A stretch of DNA of 15,532 nucleotides, from positions 1 through 15,532 of the forward strand of contig JAGBSR010000205.1 of assembly GCA_017631745.1 (NCBI GenBank), given 5' to 3'. This DNA is from Clostridia bacterium (GTDB lineage: Bacteria; Bacillota; Clostridia; Oscillospirales; Acutalibacteraceae). Positions 13,350 through 15,532 of the stretch are shown piece after piece. The translations under genes and the position numbers were made by a program. Numbering within the stretch: the first letter of the stretch is position 1; each line of letters starts with the position of its first letter. Under the pieces are notes generated by a model. It saw only the letters and a list, made by a program, of their open reading frames with translations, had not been told where the DNA came from and searched no databases.

Positions 13350-13420
13350 TAATCTTTTTTATCGCTCGCCGCGGGGCATTACTTTTTGCTGTCGCGCAAA
13401 AAGTAATCAAAAACGCGCTG
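13350..13420 (-). repeat. 3'-UTR hairpin repeat, copy B2 (after trpS)
   Basis: The core hairpin 13378-13389/13396-13407 (12 bp, loop TGTCGC) is the counterpart of B1. Compared with B1 it has an extra A-T pair, with matching bases on both arms, so pairing is kept. It sits between the trpS stop and its terminator. Confidence 0.85.
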
Positions 13421-13425
13421 TTAAT

Positions 13426-14457
13426 TTAGGGAAGCACAAAGCCGCACTTCTTCATAACCTTGCTGAGAGTTCTGTCTGCAACTCTTGATGCAGTAGCCGC
13501 ACCCTTGGCTGCAACCTCTTTGAGGTACGCCTGATCCTTCATATACATCTCATATCTTTCGCGTACGGGACGAAGCTCTTCAACAACAGCCTCACCTACC
13601 GCATTCTTGAAGTCACCGTAGCCCTTGCCTGCAAACTCTCTTTCAATCTGCTCATATGAAAGATTTGTACAGCAGGAATAGATGCCCATAAGATTGTTTA
13701 CGCCGTCCTTGCCGTCGCCGTAATACACGCCACCCTCTGAGTCGGTTACGGCACTTCTGATTTTCTTCATAATGGTTTCGGGTGTATCAAATACGCTTAC
13801 ATAGCTTTTGGGATTGGGGTCTGACTTGCTCATCTTCTTTGTGGGATCCTGAAGTGACATAACTCTTGCTCCCTGCTTGCCGATATAGGGATCGGGGATT
13901 GTGAAGGTCTTACCGTAGATGCCATTAAAGCGGTTAGCTATGTCTCTTGCGATTTCGAGATGCTGTTTCTGGTCGGCACCGACGGGTACTAAGTCAGCCT
14001 GATAAAGAAGAATGTCGGCAGCCATAAGTACGGGGTATGAGAAAAGACCGACATTGATGTTGTCAGCATGTGACTGCGACTTATCTTTAAACTGAGTCAT
14101 TCTTGCCATTTCACCGAACTGTGTATAGCAGTTAAGAATCCATGCAAGCTGTGCGTGTGCAGGCACCTGACTCTGAATGAAAACAATGTTCTTTTCGGGA
14201 TCAAGACCGATAGCAAGAAGAAGTGCAAAAACCTCCATAATTTGCTTTCTGAGCTTCTGAGGATCCTGACGAACGGTTATAGCATGTAAATCTGCAACAG
14301 CAAAAGCACTGTCAAACTCGTCGCTGAGAAGCTTCCAGTTTTTGAGGGCGCCCAGGTAGTTGCCGAGTGTGGGAATACCTGAGGGCTGTATGCAGGAAAG
14401 TATCTTCTTTCTCTTTTCGGGCTGAGCGTTTTCAGCAGTGATGATTTTTTCTTCCAT
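13426..14457 (-). CDS. trpS: Tryptophan--tRNA ligase
   Basis: A 343-residue class I aminoacyl-tRNA synthetase that attaches tryptophan to tRNA-Trp using ATP. The HIGH-type motif is PSGIPTLGNYLG at residues 25-36, and KMSKS is intact at 208-212 (TKKMSKSDPN). ADLHAIT at 55-61 and the PVGADQKQHLEIARDIA block at 158-174 also match TrpRS. Length fits bacterial TrpRS (about 330-340) with a short charged N-terminal extension of about 18 residues. The ATG follows AGGAAG. The gene stands alone under a consensus promoter and a T-box leader, so it is induced when uncharged tRNA-Trp builds up. Its 3' UTR carries repeat B2 before the terminator. Confidence 0.97.
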   Translation of the reverse strand: MEEKIITAENAQPEKRKKILSCIQPSGIPTLGNYLGALKNWKLLSDEFDSAFAVADLHAITVRQDPQKLRKQIMEVFALLLAIGLDPEKNIVFIQSQVPAHAQLAWILNCYTQFGEMARMTQFKDKSQSHADNINVGLFSYPVLMAADILLYQADLVPVGADQKQHLEIARDIANRFNGIYGKTFTIPDPYIGKQGARVMSLQDPTKKMSKSDPNPKSYVSVFDTPETIMKKIRSAVTDSEGGVYYGDGKDGVNNLMGIYSCCTNLSYEQIEREFAGKGYGDFKNAVGEAVVEELRPVRERYEMYMKDQAYLKEVAAKGAATASRVADRTLSKVMKKCGFVLP

Positions 14458-14472
14458 TTAAATCTTCCTTTC

Positions 14473-14506
14473 AAATAAAAAATACCTGCTCCAAAAAGGA
14501 ACAGGT
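14473..14506 (-). terminator. Regulated terminator of the trpS T-box
   Basis: ACCTGCTCC (14484-14492) pairs with GGAACAGGT (14498-14506), with one G-U pair, around a run of A (T on the minus strand). A T-rich tail follows on the minus strand. Its upstream arm is the part expected to join the antiterminator when uncharged tRNA is bound. Confidence 0.88.
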
Positions 14507-14708
14507 AATCTGTTTGCCACCTTGTTGGTTTCGTGTACTGACATACACTCTCATCATAACGGTTAGAGTTTCCGTTGACGCCTACTGCTACTTCGGGCCA
14601 CCCTCATGAGTCCATTCACAAAAAATCCTGCTGCCGCTTTCCACCAACTGCGGCTCTCTGTAAGCTTTCATCAATGCTACTACTCTCAATCATCGGTTTG
14701 AATAATAT
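14473..14708 (-). promoter_or_regulatory. T-box riboswitch (tRNA-Trp sensing)
   Basis: The 250-base trpS leader shows T-box parts in order on the minus strand: the AGAGAG start of stem I, the GGTGGAAAGCGGC segment typical of its distal part, a specifier TGG (14612-14614) in GTGAATGGACTC, the T-box motif AAGGTGGC (14516-14523) and a terminator. TGG is the Trp codon and agrees with the gene. UGGC would pair with a tRNA 3' end having discriminator G, as expected for bacterial tRNA-Trp. The usual ACCGCG that follows UGGN is replaced by AAACAG, a variant form. Confidence 0.92.
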
Positions 14709-14714
14709 AGTGAT

Positions 14715-14743
14715 ATTATATGCAAAAGCCCTGCCTTTGTCAA
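14715..14743 (-). promoter_or_regulatory. Promoter of the trpS leader
   Basis: Perfect consensus on the minus strand: TTGACA (14738-14743), 17 bases, TATAAT (14715-14720). Confidence 0.93.
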
Positions 14744-14899
14744 GGTTTTGCCATAGTATAATTAAAAAGCCAGGGCATAGTGACCCCAACATATCCATAA
14801 TATCAAATCTATAAATGAAAGTCAATAGTTTTTTCGTCGATTTAAATAGTTTCTGCGATTTATATAAATAAATTAAGTTAACTTTGTACAAAAAGAATA

Positions 14900-14928
14900 T
14901 TGAAATTAGTGAAAATTTATGTTATATT
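14900..14928 (+). promoter_or_regulatory. Promoter of the 14.9-15.26 kb transcript
   Basis: TTGAAA (14900-14905), 17 bases, TATATT (14923-14928) with TGT before it. The -10 block has the same extended form as the tetR promoter. Confidence 0.78.
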
Positions 14929-14934
14929 ATAGAC

Positions 14935-15259
14935 ACAGAAAGGGAAAGGTGATACCGATGTACAGGTAAAAACCAAAAGCTCTTAAAAACATAACAAAAA
15001 GGCAAACAAAAAAATAAAACGAAAGGCAACCTTTAAGTTATGAAAGAGCGGCTCACCAAGACCTTCTTAAAAGCAGAAATCCGATACTGAAGCAATAGAT
15101 AAAAATAATGAACTAGAAAGGTATCAGATAAACTTAAAAAGAAGGCAATTCTGTAGAAAGAGAGGATAACAAAAGATGTTAGATATCAAGAATAGTCAGA
15201 AATAACCCCCCGACCATAAAAGATGTGTAAAGAAACATCGGTCCGGGGGTTATTTCTTT
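14935..15259 (+). ncRNA. Candidate small RNA or decayed gene transcript
   Basis: The stretch between the promoter at 14900-14928 and the terminator at 15199-15259 is about 325 bases, very rich in A and purines, with no long open frame. A good ribosome site (GGGAAAGGTG) stands before ATG at 14958, but that frame stops after three codons (Met-Tyr-Arg). Later small frames exist: ATG at 15040 gives 16 codons and ATG at 15177 gives 9 codons, the latter with AGAGG upstream. The motif AAGGCAA occurs three times. It fits no common RNA family I can recall (tmRNA, 6S, RNase P, SRP). It may be a regulatory RNA, a set of tiny peptides or the relic of a gene. Confidence 0.4.
15199..15259 (+). terminator. 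Long-stem terminator of the candidate small RNA
   Basis: The stem 15199-15215 pairs with 15240-15256 with one C-C mismatch. It encloses a small GATGT/ACATC inner hairpin. A modest TTTCTTT follows. Confidence 0.7.
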
Positions 15260-15260
15260 A

Positions 15261-15319
15261 GGTAAGAAGTAAGGGGGAATAGGTAAGAGGTAAGTCGCAT
15301 AGGCGGCTTTTTTATTTTT
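15261..15319 (+). repeat. GGTAAGA direct repeats running into a terminator hairpin
   Basis: GGTAAGAAGTAAG (15261-15273) and GGTAAGAGGTAAG (15282-15294) are near-identical. Directly after them AAGTCGC (15292-15298) pairs with GCGGCTT (15303-15309), followed by T-runs. The layout, short purine-rich repeats plus terminator, resembles the units around the S23 gene, although the sequence differs. Confidence 0.65.
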
Positions 15320-15339
15320 GTCTGCGGTAGCGGTGAAAG

Positions 15340-15419
15340 GGGGGCTCCGTCGCCGTGAACGGCGCGAGGATGCCCTGAGGGCATCCTCGGAAATCGCAAA
15401 GCGATTTTACGGAGCCCCC
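15340..15419. repeat. Three-arm cloverleaf repeat, copy A4
   Basis: The outer stem GGGGGCTCCGT (15340-15350) pairs with 15409-15419. The hairpins are 15351-15364 (6 bp, loop GA), 15365-15389 (11 bp, loop TGA) and 15391-15407 (7 bp, loop AAA). It is A3 in inverted orientation. Confidence 0.88.
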
Positions 15420-15532
15420 TTGCACAGCTTACCCGTTTAATAACTTTTTCACTTAAACAGGCATCGAGCCTTCATAAAATCATCCCGCAGTGATTATATT
15501 ATATATTGCGGATATTTTTAGTTATCTTTAAG
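15340..15532 (-). repeat. 193-bp dispersed repeat, right copy, reaching the window end
   Basis: This is the reverse complement of 10428-10620. Identity continues to the last base of the window, so the true end of the repeat is not visible on this side. No gene lies in it. Confidence 0.92.

Noticed and set aside
14958..15230. Reading the frame after Met-Tyr-Arg through TAA/TAG as glutamine (recoded stops)
   Set aside because: Stops are no rarer than expected for such A-rich sequence, and every neighbouring gene uses TAA/TGA normally. No protein family is recognised in the read-through product.
1..15532. CRISPR array, prophage or insertion sequence
   Set aside because: No regularly spaced direct repeats, transposase, integrase, phage structural or cas-like gene is present on either strand. 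The dispersed repeats are few and structurally different.

Overview
The window reads as a chromosomal segment of a low-to-mid GC Firmicute of class Clostridia, probably a gut-type Ruminococcaceae/Oscillospirales relative. That guess rests on strong AGGAGG ribosome sites, TTGACA/TATAAT promoters with 17-base spacers, a T-box in front of trpS, and the gene families present. The species cannot be fixed from the sequence. No prophage, insertion sequence, CRISPR array or rRNA was found. Genes sit in short, mostly single-gene units, and most have a recognisable promoter and terminator.

Layout. 1-290: 3' end of a FabG-like short-chain dehydrogenase. 387-743: a stand-alone four-helix-bundle (S23/Avd-like) gene between two direct copies of an AT-rich repeat plus hairpin. 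986-1062: tRNA-Arg(ACG), divergent from family I inorganic pyrophosphatase (1205-1747). 1869-3032: a secreted BIG2 + DUF4474 protein. 3217-4269: a FliB-like lysine N-methylase homologue, convergent with an intracellular GH43-like glycosidase (4299-5177). 5501-6872: an nfeD + SPFH (stomatin-like) membrane operon. 7157-7666: an XRE-type regulator with a Cys/His cluster. 7903-7978: tRNA-Thr(CGT). 8116-8724: a TetR-type regulator. 8772-9692: a membrane-anchored protein with a Pro/Thr linker. 9956-10384: a UspA-like protein. 10673-11791: a RING/zinc-ribbon/DUF2628 membrane protein. 11980-13223: an ECF sigma factor and its overlapping membrane partner, a likely anti-sigma factor. 13426-14457: trpS under T-box control. 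14900-15260: an apparently transcribed region with no long open frame. 15340-15532: a repeat running off the window end.

The least ordinary content lies between the genes. Four elements (5276-5352, 7734-7824, 10541-10620, 15340-15419) share one architecture: an outer stem enclosing three abutting hairpins, a perfect DNA/RNA cloverleaf. Outer-stem motifs are conserved, while arm sequences differ with pairing kept. Two of them belong to a 193-bp repeat in inverted orientation (10428-10620 and 15340-15532), with a single mismatch in the first 124 bases. A second repeat family (5429-5499 and 13350-13420) places a covarying hairpin directly after the stop codons of the SPFH gene and trpS, ahead of their terminators. 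A third family pairs short AT-rich repeats with terminator-like hairpins around the S23 gene.

The genes are mainly housekeeping (pyrophosphatase, trpS, tRNAs), envelope functions (SPFH/NfeD, DUF4474, DUF2628, ECF sigma/anti-sigma) and single regulators. I see no multi-gene defence or biosynthetic cluster.
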